DNA of 64,000 nucleotides from Toxorhynchites rutilus septentrionalis (Eukaryota; Arthropoda; Insecta; Diptera; Culicidae). Positions 1 through 10,569 of the stretch are shown one piece after another. How positions within the stretch are numbered: position 1 is the stretch's first letter; every line of letters begins with the position of its first letter. The stretch covers positions 164,175,328 to 164,239,327 of the forward strand of contig NC_073745.1 in NCBI RefSeq assembly GCF_029784135.1, in the 5' to 3' direction. The translations under genes and the position numbers were made by a program. A model generated the notes under the pieces. The model made no database searches and was not told where the DNA came from. It worked only from the letters and a program-made list of their open reading frames with translations.

Positions 1-113
1 TAATTGGTGTGTTGCAGTCTTCGATGCTCTGTACGTGTGCCCGACACGGGATACTTCCTATTGGGATGCAGCTGACCATTAATCAGCAACGCCCCCTAGT
101 CTGTATCCCATAT
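1..113 (-). mobile_element. 3' untranslated fragment of an RNase H-bearing LINE (LINE-A)
   Basis: This stretch is the reverse complement of a block that recurs at 15520-15610, 37440-37560, 40310-40410, 42570-42690 and 43425-43520, always just before the A-rich tail of the same LINE. It carries the shared words 'cccgacacgggatacttcc' and 'attaatcagcaacg'. Only the untranslated 3' part is present. The window edge cuts it, so the tail and the target duplication are not visible. It abuts BEL/Pao coding sequence at about 113, which suggests that it inserted there. Confidence 0.75.
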
Positions 114-605
114 AACCCTTGTAGATGTGGGAACGTTTTTGCCAACTTTGTGTAGTCTAACGTCTGACTTAGGAGTTCCAACTCACGCACGGTTCGTACA
201 TTACTCAATCGGAATATTTCGTTCCTATCAACACCATGTATCATCACGCTAAATCGCTTGGCTGTCTTCTCGTGTCTGCTGATTGCTGCAGTCCAACTCA
301 GGAACAGGTTGTTAGGGTCACCCTCGATGCTCACTTGTCCTGGGATCTCTTTTTGAAGCAACGTTGATGACGATCCGTCATCCAGGAACGTGAATGTTTC
401 AACTTGTTTCTCATCCCCGTACAGCGTCACAGGCAAGTATCTGAACAGCGAAAATGAATTCGGGTGATTTTAAATCAGCGGTGATGGTGCTCTCGTTGTC
501 CGATTTCGGCGGCGGAGCATTTCTAACTTTATTTAGTAGTGAACTGATTAGTATCTCTGGCCTTCCGTAGAACTTATGCAACGTTCCATTTTGACGTACA
601 TTTTG
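114..605 (-). pseudogene. BEL/Pao LTR-retrotransposon gag-protease fragment
   Basis: Read on the minus strand, 436 down to 114 encodes a peptide with LFRYLPVTLYG at its start and FLDDGSS as the aspartic protease active-site motif. This is the pattern of the Pao retropepsin domain (DUF1758). Just upstream, about 581 to 450 in another frame, LHKFYGRPEILISSLL resembles the Pao gag domain DUF1759. The two pieces are closer together than in an intact element and out of frame, so the segment between them is deleted and the reading frame is broken. No reverse transcriptase, integrase or LTR is visible. The family call rests on motifs remembered from the family, not on a search. Confidence 0.65.
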
Positions 606-1029
606 AAAGTGTATTCGAACTTATTGAACACCCTGCATATAGATACGATACTACTGGGGCAACACTGAGCTGTTGTTCACGACACTTGACACTTGCAAAT
701 ATTGCCATTTTTGTTGTTATTTATGGGTTTGATGGGAATATAGTGAAGTAGTTAAGGTGAAGGTGGAAGGAAACCACAAATGGCTACAAGGGCGTTCATT
801 TCAATTTTGCGAAACAGTGTGTAGAAAATGATCGTTTATGCACATAAAATGTTATTTCTGAGTCATAACGTTTCATGTCATGAAAATAAAAAAAAGGAAG
901 TGGGTTATATCTATGGTATAACCGCAAGGGTGACGTAGGACTATCGTTGATTTAGAGATCATTTGTTTGAAGTTGAATCAAAATCCATTCTGAATGAATG
1001 AATAAATGAATATTTGGGGGACTTCGAAA
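606..1029. other. Unassigned AT-rich stretch
   Basis: No gene or clear element was recognised. It contains one copy (931-942) of a motif, TGACGTAGGACT, that recurs across the window. Confidence 0.4.
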
Positions 1030-1960
1030 ACGAGAGCGTTACGTTGGAGGCACAAGGTTTTACGCATCCAATATAGGATTGATTGACAAATCACAAAACC
1101 AAATGTATTATATGAATATTTTATGGATAGAAAACATTAAAATAAACTCTTTCGCTTGAATGTAATTTTCAATTCCAAGGGGAACTGGTAGATTATTTTC
1201 CAGCAACGATTAGATATTTCCACATTTTCCTCGATACTGGAAGCCCACCAGTGGTTAATACTAACTCGATAACCACCTGTTAATAGCACTTGATTGAAAA
1301 ATATTTGGTCACAGTGTTACATGGATAGAAAACATTAGATCTTTCCGGAACTTTCTCGATGCTGAATGGCATCCAAACGGAAAGAATTCTGCGCGTGTAT
1401 GTGTCGATCCTTCGCCGTCCACCTCCTTCAGCACGTTAGGCAACGATGTTGTCTTGTCGATGTCCTCACGAAAAATGAATGCGTCTCACCACCAGAATAT
1501 CGCTTAAGTATGCTTTTTGTGCGAGATTGAATCGAGAGAAGGTGTGGTTTACGATGGCAATTTGGAAGGCAAACTAGAGGGGAATGAACTCTCTGAGCTC
1601 GAAACTTTCGGCGACTGAGCAATAATCGATTGCGTGCGCATACAATATTGGATACGGAAATATCCTACTGATGGGGAAGAATAATCTTCAGAAGCTTTCC
1701 TGCTAATTACACTTGGTTGAAAAATTACAAAATCAAATGTATTTGATCGCTGTGTTATATGGTTAGAAAACATTAAAATAAACTCTTTCACATGAATGTA
1801 TTTTTAAATTCCCAGAGGAACTGGCAGATTATTTTCCAGAAATGATTAGATCTTTCCGGAACTTTCTCGATGATGAATGGCATCCAAACGGAAAGAATTC
1901 CGCGCGTGTATGTGTCTGTGTAGCGATGTCTTCCCGGGGAACCGTTTGTGGCATCACTCT
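1030..1960 (+). repeat. Three diverged direct copies of an unidentified repeat
   Basis: The blocks near 1091-1220, 1290-1420 and 1710-1945 share the words 'gatagaaaacatta', 'agatctttccggaac' and 'atggcatccaaacggaaag'. The first and third also share 'aataaactctttc' and 'gaactgg.agattattttccag'. The middle block lacks the latter part. This is a diverged, locally duplicated repeat. The short open frames here run through repeated sequence and are not read as genes. Confidence 0.55.
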
Positions 1961-2548
1961 CCTCCTGATGGATTCCCTTCTGGCCTAAGGTGCACAAATA
2001 GGCTCTTGGTGACACCGTTCATCCGCGCTTTCATGATAAACGAAGAGCTTCACCACAACAGCGACTACATGCTCTAATCGCTGTTCAATTAGAACTGAGT
2101 GGATTCCCGAGCGGCGCTCGCTTATATACCGATTGGTGATTTAAATAGCCTGTTTCGAGAACAATTTTAAGGCTATTGAAACAAGTTTTTGGATCAAAAA
2201 GTAACAAGTATATAACGCATTTTATCTTTCGAATGAAGTATTTATCATACCATTTCGTTCAGTTGTTCAGGAGCTATTAACGCTCAAAATCTCGGTCTCC
2301 GCCGTAACGCTTTCGGTTTCGAAACATTGATTTTACACCCCGGTATAGAAATGAAAGTCGTAGTCCTACGTCAAAAAAATTGTGTTGATATCAATAAAAT
2401 TATAATTTTTTTCATTTTATGGGTCTATAATGTTATTTTTAGCAACTTTAACATTGGTTGAGAAAATTGTATTGCATAGCTCGGAACACTGCCGCTGCTG
2501 TTTCTGCTGTTTAAAATAATAAACGGAAAAGTATTACATTCAATCAAA

Positions 2549-2956
2549 ATGCCTCGGCCAACGAAGAGAAGGGTTAAAACTCTCCAACGAAAATACGAAA
2601 AAAAACGATCAAAGAAAGAAAATATTAAGGAATTTTCAACATCGAGTTATTGTGCGGAAGAACTTGTTAATACCAAAAGAGCCTCAATTCGCATGTGTTA
2701 TAAATTTGCTCATGTTACGCTCGTGTATGATCAGAATTTTACATCATATACATTCATATTTGCAATTGTTCATCGAGACACTTCGTTCAAACATTTTACT
2801 ACAGTATTGAATTGTTATTTTTTTTTTCAAATGTATTCTGTGACTCATTTCAGTGAAGTGCCACACAATCTGATAAGAGAATTGATCTATTTACGTTCCA
2901 CAATCAAAACAAACGGTGTGCTTTGCTCTTCTCTCACAAACACTATTACCCCATGA
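2549..2956 (+). CDS. Hypothetical open frame with a basic N-terminus (doubtful)
   Basis: This 135-codon frame opens at an ATG in a favourable insect context (tcaaaATG). Its first 30 residues are strongly basic (MPRPTKRRVKTLQRKYEKK), like a nuclear localisation stretch. The rest is aromatic and low in charge, and does not look like a continuation of the same protein. If real, only the first part would be an exon. No family was recognised. It lies between unassigned repeats, so a chance frame is the more likely reading. Confidence 0.15.
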   Translation: MPRPTKRRVKTLQRKYEKKRSKKENIKEFSTSSYCAEELVNTKRASIRMCYKFAHVTLVYDQNFTSYTFIFAIVHRDTSFKHFTTVLNCYFFFQMYSVTHFSEVPHNLIRELIYLRSTIKTNGVLCSSLTNTITP

Positions 2957-3116
2957 ATACACGTGGTTTTACCTGTACTACTACAATGGCTTCGTTCAAC
3001 CTTCGCCTTAACGTATGTGGAATAACGGTGGATGCTGGTGGACTAAATATTTTATCGCATGTGGCCGAGTGTGTGTGTCAAATACAACAACCCAACGTGT
3101 CTTGGATACAACCCCC

Positions 3117-3259
3117 TATTTTTTATTTGTTTGTTATATTCTTCGTTTTCTGAATATAAAAGAAGAATATGATTTTTGATTCATCCCCTTAAAGTCAGGA
3201 ACACCTCTCTCACATGAAAAAAAATTATCCAGAATCTCTCAGAAGATGATAGACGATCA
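3117..3259 (+). repeat. Dispersed repeat R1, left part (interrupted by mariner copy 1)
   Basis: This aligns by eye with about 12575-12711 (shared 'catccccttaaagtc', 'gatagaggatcatat'/'gatagacgatcatat'). The right part resumes at 6068. It is the host sequence into which mariner copy 1 inserted. R1 itself is unidentified; it is AT-rich and has no coding capacity that I can see. Confidence 0.7.
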
Positions 3260-3368
3260 TATTAGGCTGTCAAAAAAGTCCTGCGGTATTTCCGCGAGGT
3301 GTCGTTGTAAGCGCGTAGTTCTAGTTGTATTCATTGTATCGAGTCATACTATAGCTTGTTGGAAAGGT

Positions 3369-4912
3369 TGTAGCGGACCGGGTTTCAAAAGACAACCCGG
3401 AACCAACGGCCAGCTCGAAGAAGGCTAAGATATTAGCGTTCCCACCCGTCCTCTCTTAAGCGATTGGCTTAAGCGCCACCTCTTTCGAGGACCAATCGAC
3501 GTGTTCGATTGCCCAGCTAGAGACCTGACACGCAGGCCTAAATTGTGTCCTTTTATAAGGATCGGAGAACGGTCGAGCTGTATCAATTCCAGTCAGCGAA
3601 GGCTGACAGAAGACACCCGCAGAAAGCTCCAAGAAAATTACCAAACACCTGAGAATCACCCTAAGATCGACGGAAAACCTCTACAGGGTTTTCTCATCAT
3701 AGGCAATGTTCAACAACAATCCACCAGACTGGCACGCCCATCTGGGAAACAAAAATGTTGACGACAAGAATTCCAGACATTAACCTCGATACACGGATAA
3801 CGTGAAATTTTTATGAAATAAAAATTAACAATCACAGGCTCACATTTATACTAACGACTTTTATTCCTAACAAACGACATGACGAAAAACTTTCTAAATG
3901 GACTACCGATTTACATTTATATAATTAATTTGTACATTTACTTTTGCTTAAACTATGGGGACATCACATGTGTACATGGACAAAACAGGGTACCTGGGGA
4001 GTGCGGTGAGGACACATATTTCCTCACCGACTCCCTCTGCTTCTTTGCGGCGGATTCTCCACCGGTTGATAGCTTCCAGCGGGTCTGTTGAAGGTGCGAG
4101 GGTACGGCGCAGCCTTTTCTCCGACGTGTTGGGCTCGCCAGGTTTCGCCAAGAAAGGAATTTCCCTGTCGTTTTATTAGCTCTTTTAAATTAATTGAGCG
4201 TTTATCTGTTTAATCAAGAACAATGATTACAAATTAACCGATCGCGAACAAAACGCACAATGGTTCCGCGATGTCGGACAGTTCTAAGTAAAATGGTCGA
4301 AGAACATCGTAGTCCTCAGATAAACCGCAGGGTATCTCGCGATTCAGAGCTCAAGCTCAGCCGAAGACAATTTCCCCAAAGCATCCCCTTGTGTGCATCT
4401 TGCTTCAACTAACCGTCCTTGAATACGACCTTCTCATTCCCCTTCCCAAACTCAAGGCCACGAAAGTAAGCGCTGCGCGAACAGACACTCATTGGCCGAA
4501 CAACTTTGGCGATTGAGCTTTCGCCCAGCTCCAGGGAGGTGGGATGGGAAATCTAAGCTCTTAAGTATACTTTCTGGAGTATCTTTTAGTTTACTTTCGG
4601 TTGTGACTTAGTACAGGTACACTGTAAATGTTTCAGTGTCAATTTTTGAATTTAAATTTTGATATTTGAATAATTACTAACTATCCTAATCAATAAATAA
4701 ATAAATAAGTATATGAATAAATGAATAAATAAATAAATAACTATATATATATATATAAATAAATAAACAATTATAAATACACAAAAATATTGTAAATGAA
4801 CAAATTTAGAAATAAATAAACAACACTCAATAAATATGCACACCAATAATAAATAAGTAAATAAAAAATCCAAAAATATCACATGATGAAAACAGTTGTG
4901 GCAACTCTTACA
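3369..4912. mobile_element. TG...CA insertion with 4-bp target duplication (solo-LTR-like)
   Basis: Comparison with the uninterrupted mariner copy at 45786-45900 shows that the sequence between 'ggaaaggt' and 'aggtattttt' is extra. The insert begins TGTAGCGGACC and ends CTCTTACA. The 4 bp AGGT is present on both sides (3365-3368 and 4913-4916) but once in the other copy. TG...CA ends with a 4-bp duplication are typical of LTR retroelements, so this reads best as a long solo LTR or non-autonomous LTR element. It holds no recognisable coding sequence. Its right third (4683-4870) is a low-complexity (AAAT)n and (TA)n tract. The strand is undetermined. Confidence 0.7.
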
Positions 4913-4966
4913 AGGTATTTTTGCGCGCTATAATATAGTCCTCGACAGTGTTATAGTGTCGCAAAT

Positions 4967-5991
4967 ATGGAGCAAAATAAAGAGAAAATCCGACATATTT
5001 TACAGTACTACTATGACAAAGGCAAAAATGCATCTCAAGCTGCCAATAAAATTTGTGCAGTTTATGGACCCGATACAGTTTCCATTTCCACCGCACAACG
5101 ATGGTTTCAACGTTTTCGTTCTGGTGTAGAGGTCGTCGATGATGCGCCACGCTCCGGAAGGTCTGTCGTCGAAAATTGCGACAAAATCGCTGAATTAGCC
5201 GAGAAAGACCGGCATAGTAGCAGCCGTAGCTTCGGCCAAGAGCTGGGGATAAGTCATCAAACCGTTATTAACCATTTGAAGAAGCTTGGATTCACAAAGA
5301 AGCTCGATGTATGGGTGCCACACACGTTGACGCAAAAAACATCTTTGACCGTATCGACGCATGTGAATCGCTGCTGAATCGCAACAAAATCGATCCGTTT
5401 CTGAAGCGGATGGTGACTGGCGATGAAAAGTGGGTCACTTACGACAACGTGAAGCGCAAACGGTCGTGGTCGAAGCCCGCTGAAGCGGCTCAGACGGTGG
5501 TCGAGCCCTCATTAACGGCCAGGAAGGTTCTGCTGTGTGTTTGGTGGGATTGTCAAGGAATAATCTATTATGAGCTGCTTCCCTATGGCCAAACGCTCAA
5601 TTCGGACCTGTACTGCCAACAACTGGACCGCTTGAAGGTAGCACTCATGAAGAAGAGGCCATCTTTGATAAACAGAGGCCGCATTGTCTTCCATCAGGAC
5701 AACGCCAGGCCACACACTTCTTTGGTGACGCGCCAGAAGCTCCGGGAGCTCGGATGGGAGGTTCTTTTGCATCCGCCGTATAGTCCGAACCTTGCACCAA
5801 GTGACTACCATCTGTTTTTGTCCATGGCAAACGAGCTAGGTAGTCAGAAGTTAGCCACAAAAGAGGCCTGTGAAAATTGGCTATCCGAGTTTTTTGCCAA
5901 TAAGGAAGCGAGCTTCTAAAACAGGGGTATTATGAAGTTGGAATCTCGTTGGGAACAAGTCATCGAACAAAACGGCGCATATTTGACTTAA
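4967..5991 (+). pseudogene. Mariner transposase pseudogene (copy 1)
   Basis: The product would be a mariner D,D34D transposase that cuts and pastes the element at TA sites. The N-terminal helix-turn-helix region is readable from the ATG at 4967 (MEQNKEKIRHILQYYY). One A is missing from the A-run near 5335 relative to copy 2, which shifts the frame within TLTQKN. The rest is readable in the next frame with VTGDEKW, HQDNARPH and LAPSDYHLF, so all three catalytic aspartates remain. A Tyr codon has become TAA at 5917-5919, before the last 24 or so codons. This copy cannot encode a full enzyme. Copy 2 has about 27 bp more just upstream of the ATG; this supports MEQNK as the start in both. Confidence 0.93.
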
Positions 5992-6067
5992 AACAGATGA
6001 TTGTAACTAATTTTATGAACAAATGAAAATTCAAAAAAAAAACCGCAGGATTTTTTTGACAGCCTAA

Positions 6068-6490
6068 TATTTGATGCCTAAATCCTTCCACGCATACGGT
6101 CAAATTTCAACAATAAAATAACTATTGAACTTCTTTATTGTTCCGGGACTTGTTTGGCTTAAACTGCATGTACTTCAAAAGTAGACATAGGACTATTCTT
6201 TTGCTTTCATTTGAAAGAAGAGAAAATTTAGTATCGGATATAGTTCTGAGACATCTAAATTAGTGGAATAACATAAAAAATAGGTGTTATTATTATTTTT
6301 AGCCCAAAAATTCATAATAAACTTGATTGTTTCTATCATCCAAATTAAAGCTCTCGAACCGCTCTACACTTTTTTTACACCCATGTTCTATCTTGTTTAA
6401 TTTCGCTGTAATATCGTTATAAACAATTCCCGATGAGAATTCAATCAAAATCTTCGAAAATCACGATTTTTACTCCACTGTACCGTAACT
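6068..6490 (+). repeat. Dispersed repeat R1, right part
   Basis: This continues the repeat that starts at 3117. It matches 12712-13165 in order ('ccttccacgcata', 'aaacttgattgtttctatc', 'aatcacgatttttactccactgta'). Together with the left part it reconstructs the pre-insertion locus. Confidence 0.7.
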
Positions 6491-8735
6491 GTACTGTACT
6501 ATTATATAATGAAATATTACATTTTTCTTGAAATAAGTCATATTTGGAATATAAAAAAAATTTAACTGTATATATTCGAGTCCAAAATTGGATATAATTG
6601 AGTCCGACCTGAAGTTGCATAACATTCCTTAAAAAGTCACAATCACTCAAAGAATGAAAATTCATCAACTTTCGCGAGATCGACGAGCGATTAGGAAATG
6701 AAATCAGTACTTCAATAAAAATATATAGACCACAGGTGTGTTTGGAGAATATAATAGTTTTCAATAATAAATAAAATTTTTGTATAAGTTTTTCCATATT
6801 GTATTTTTTATGTTAGTTTTAAATATCAATGACTCTATAATAATTTTATTGAGCATCATATTTTTTATCAGACAGCTGGTTCGAGCTAGGATTTAAGAAG
6901 GAAAAATTGGTCATGGGATAATGATATCCCAAAATTTAGGAAACGAAGAGGGTCGGCCAACAGTCGGAAAAAACTTACCAAATTCGATAAATTCTAATCC
7001 ATTCTTTGGAAGACTGTTACGATGCATGCACGTAACCATGTGCTCGTATGTGCGGATGCACGGAATGTTCGATTCCGATTGCTTGTAGACACCAAAGATG
7101 ATTCATCGTGTGACATTTTATTCCGTTTCTTTTCTGTTGTGTATGCATTTCTTCAATAAGAGTTATCGAATGAAACTTTTATGGCGCCGCTAGTTTTCGA
7201 GATTACTTCCCACTATTCCACATACACACACACACATGGCAACGTCACCCAGCATATCCTATTATATATGTGCATTTCTACTAGGACGAAACTGTTTATT
7301 CAGCCAAAAGCGAAATGCAGCGAAGAAAGCAGACAAGTGACAAAAAAAAATTAGAAACACACAAAAGTTTATTCAACTTTGAATAATTTCTATTCTTCTT
7401 TCCGCGTTTAGGTAATACTAATTTTAGAATCCCATGTGCAGCTAGTATTGGGATGCAGTTTTTACGTGTAGTTTCGGTCTTCAAGCTGCTTGAAATAATT
7501 GTCGTTAATGTTAATTATTTATGTTTAAAACCCAGTTACGGATTCGTTTAACCTGTTGCACATTAATTGAGGGACCATTACTGATGGACAACGCTTTAAT
7601 TTGTGAAAAGCTTCATTGTGAATCAACCTTCTAATGGATCGTTTAATATTAAAATTTTATTTAACATTGTGCAATGAGTGCAAGAAGTCACTTATTATCT
7701 AATTACGATATCTCATTCATCAAACGGCTTACTTCTGTATGTTGAAGGCAAGCTGCGGTTCAAAAGCGGAATAAAGTACTCAGACAGAACGAGAGTGACG
7801 AGTCAAAGGCTAATAGCTACAATCCATCAAATCGTCGAGTCGGGAAAAAGAATGACGAGTTGAGCAAACAATTCTAAATGAAATGATACCTTTTAGGTAT
7901 TCATATACTTCACATAAGCCTTTCGAAAAGGAGAAAACAGTTTTGTGAATTATTAATGATACATCATTTGTTTACAATATATTAAGAAGTGCTGTTTTCG
8001 ACGAGAGCGCGTTTGGAACGCATCAACGATGTAACCTCGTCAATGTCTACAGGACTTGTACCGAAATGCGTTGAGGTGAAGCAAATAAATCATTCGTATA
8101 GCTCATAATCAGTATAGCAGTCAGCGGCCCTCCCTTTCGTTTTGCTGTTTTAGAGCGAAGTTGCAGAATGAAGACTAAGGTGGATGCGAGTTATTCTCTT
8201 TATGGATATTCGTAGTTGGAAATAAGATTTAAACTCATATTTCGAACAGGAGTCGTCCAATTTGCGTACATCTATGCCTAATGGATGGAAATAAGTTGGA
8301 TAACCAGCATTTGTTAGGCATTAGGGATTTTTCTATAGTCAACAACACCAACAATTAGTAGACAAATTAACTCAGCAGATTTGAGATTCTATTCTCAAAT
8401 TTCTATTGCATACATTTGGCAACGATGAAGACAATTGATTTGATAACAAAGTTCCCTGTCATTCGAAAAGTAAGTGTGACTAAGATAATCTCAATCATTG
8501 GGAAGCTTTCAGTTTAAAAAAAATGTTTTCACAAACACGCGTTGCAAAATCAGAAGCTTTGTGTACGTCTAGTAACTATATCAGCCCCAAAGCGAAGGAG
8601 TGGGTGTGTTTTCCTTGTTAGCATACCGTACGCGGGTAATTGGAGGTAACCCTGGAATTAACATCATCATCAGCCCGCTCAAATGAGACATACTTTATGT
8701 TCGACACTGCTCCTGCTGGCAAACTGACCTTTTAA
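6491..8735. other. Unassigned AT-rich non-coding stretch
   Basis: No gene, element end or convincing exon was recognised in these 2.2 kb. There is a short CA repeat near 7222-7236. Open frames here are short and lack protein-like composition. Confidence 0.4.
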
Positions 8736-8764
8736 ACCCAAAGTTTCTTCACGTACTTCCGCAG

Positions 8765-9078
8765 CGCTCGGCAGGTTGCGTTCGGTAGAATCGCAAAGAA
8801 ATATGCGATTTTTCTCCGAGAAGAAGCTCGTTTCGCAGAGCTGTTCCAATCCTGGAAAGATTTACGATGGAATGAATTACGAGACAATGATCAGTATTTG
8901 AGAGGTACGTCAGCCGTAGTCCGATTTACATGTCGATTACGGCGCCCTTGGTGCCCTATGCAGCCGGTGTTGAGCTCACTCAATAACAATAAGTCGGACA
9001 AAGCCAGGTCATCATTCCACTGGAAGACAGATTATCATTGGAGCGTTGAAAAGTTAATTCCGGAATGTTTCCAATACG
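8765..9078 (+). CDS. Candidate internal exon of an unidentified host gene
   Basis: The frame is open from 8736 to the stop at 9084-9086, 116 codons without an initiator, in DNA otherwise full of stops. A pyrimidine-rich acceptor (ttcttcacgtacttccgcag) ends at 8764, and a consensus donor (G|GTATGT) starts at 9079; an alternative donor GTACGT starts at 8905. The peptide is rich in charged and aromatic residues in a helical pattern, for example FGRIAKKYAIFLREEARF followed by AELFQSWKDLRWNELRDN. GC content is higher than in the flanks. No family was recognised. The inference is an internal coding exon in a gene with large introns. The alternative is a chance frame. Confidence 0.4.
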
Positions 9079-9265
9079 GTATGTAATCGAGTGAATATTT
9101 TTATAGATATTGCATAATTCATGTTACAGAGTGCGGGAGGACCCCAACATGGTATTGAAATGATTTTTGGTTACGTTCATTATTATTCCTTGAATCATTT
9201 ACACCGTTTAAGTTGGCCCCTGGATTATTTCTACTTGGTTAATTATATCATGAACTAGACCATGG

Positions 9266-9918
9266 TACCGTTCTGAATCATATGTCGGACAACATCATAT
9301 TTCGGACACTTTGTTCTAATATCTTGAAATGCTTAATGCACTGATAATATAACTATAAAATTAATATCGCACTTGCTTCTTTAGAGTAATTCATTGGTTT
9401 CACTATCACTTCATAAGAAAATTACATTTGAATTATTACATAGTAGGAAAAAACCATTCAAAATCCAAAATCCACTCATTATCGTTTGTGTTTGACGTTT
9501 GTTTAGCGTGAGCACGTAGAATTTACCCCTTCATCAATATTTAAATTTCTCTCGTGTTTAATCAGTTCTCATCATCTTTACCAGGTTACTGTGATTGCTT
9601 GGTAGGTGTTTCGCAGTCGATTATAAAATATAATCAAGTGTAATGTAATTTTCGTTCAAAAAATTACAAAATAAAGTGTCCGAAATTTGATTATTTTATA
9701 AATGGTGTCCGAAGTTTGATTTTTATTCGCTTGATTTGAAAAGCATTTTATTCGATATTTTTTTATGTTTTCAATCAAATAGGTACCAAAGTAGAAAGCT
9801 TAAAAGCATATTGAACTAATTTATCAAAAATATGAACCAAATAATACCTGTACATAAAGTTGAGATCTGTTTTCTGCATCATATGCCTTAAGCGTCCGAA
9901 ATATGATTCAGCATGGTA
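9266..9918. mobile_element. MITE-like element with TIRs and TA ends
   Basis: The left end TACCGTTCTGAATCATATG and the reverse complement of the right end TACCATGCTGAATCATATT match in most positions, and both continue into TCGGAC. The words 'tccgaaatttga' and 'tcatatttcggac' recur inside (9295-9310, 9665-9720) and again near 12265-12290, so the family is dispersed. It is non-coding, about 650 bp, with TA at both borders, as for Tc1/mariner-derived MITEs. Confidence 0.6.
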
Positions 9919-10139
9919 TCTATAGTATAGTAAAATCTTGAAAGTCTACTTAGTTTTGTTTGTAAACAAAACATAGAAGGCTGGTGAATGGATTGTAAAC
10001 TTCTTTCAAAATAACCCTTTTTGTAGAAAACATTTCGTCTTACCTTCCTGCAGAACGTATATTTTTTTAAATGATGCCTGCGGAACGTATTTTTGAAATG
10101 ATACAGCAGCATTCTACTGAAATTAATGAAAGGCTGCGA

Positions 10140-10360
10140 ATTTTCAGAGATAGATGTTGTTCAGCACTTTCGTGGCTTTAACGATCAACGGCTTCTTCAC
10201 TTTGGCCTTGATACTTCTTGATGATGGTGACAATTTCCGGCAGACACTTCGTGCTGTACATTTACCCATTCACCACAAGTCCCGATAGAAAGTACAGCGA
10301 CCTGGGCCTTTCCCTCTAATGGTCAGCCACAGAAGAACTTTCTTCGACAACTTGATGTGG
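10140..10360 (-). pseudogene. Tc1/mariner-superfamily transposase fragment (ITmD37E-like)
   Basis: On the minus strand this reads HIKLSKKVLLWLTIR and, in a shifted frame, MYSTKCLPEIVTIIKKYQG. These resemble the central block of IS630-Tc1 type transposases (KVLVWVAIS ... VNxxxYxxKCLxxxxxPFI). Stops and frameshifts interrupt it, and no catalytic aspartate is preserved in the readable part. It lies next to a terminus of the same kind of element at about 10368. Confidence 0.55.
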
Positions 10361-10367
10361 GATATAC

Positions 10368-10569
10368 AGGGTCTTTCAGATTCAACGCTCACACAACAAA
10401 TTTTAATAACTTCTACAAAAGTGAACCGATTTTCATTTTTATAGAACGAAAATAAAGCTTATTTTAGGACATTTTCAATGTGACCACCCCTTTTTTCGAT
10501 ATGGCGTTTTAAATGATGAACTAAATTCTTCATGCACAACTCTAACATTACGACTTTGATGCTGTTGAG
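10368..10569 (-). pseudogene. Tc1-like transposase C-terminus and element end, cut by a hAT-like MITE
   Basis: The minus strand ends with ELCMKNLVHHLKRHIEK then RGGHIENVLK and a stop at about 10459, the usual look of a Tc1-like transposase C-terminus. The flanking end 'gggtctttcagattcaacg' (10373-10391) recurs inverted at about 37640-37680 at the end of another copy. The upstream coding part resumes at 11392 after the inserted MITE. Confidence 0.5.

Larger units (their letters stand above)
3262..6067 (+). mobile_element. Mariner element copy 1, defective, split by an LTR-like insertion
   Basis: The ends are inverted repeats starting TTAGGCTGTC. The left end begins at 3262 and the right end finishes at 6067 as GACAGCCTAA. 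TA dinucleotides flank both sides (3260-3261 and 6068-6069), the target duplication expected for mariner. About 26 terminal bases match with few differences. Without the 1,544-bp insertion at 3369-4912 and its duplication the element is about 1.26 kb, a normal mariner length. It belongs to the same family as the better preserved copy at 44627-45910. The unoccupied paralogue at about 12711 confirms the boundaries. Confidence 0.92.

Noticed and set aside
1428..2077. Several 60-80 codon frames on both strands
   Set aside because: They cross a locally triplicated repeat and are not conserved between its copies.
4652..4882. Phe/Ile/Tyr-rich minus frame
   Set aside because: It is translation of (AAAT)n and (TA)n simple sequence inside the LTR-like insertion.
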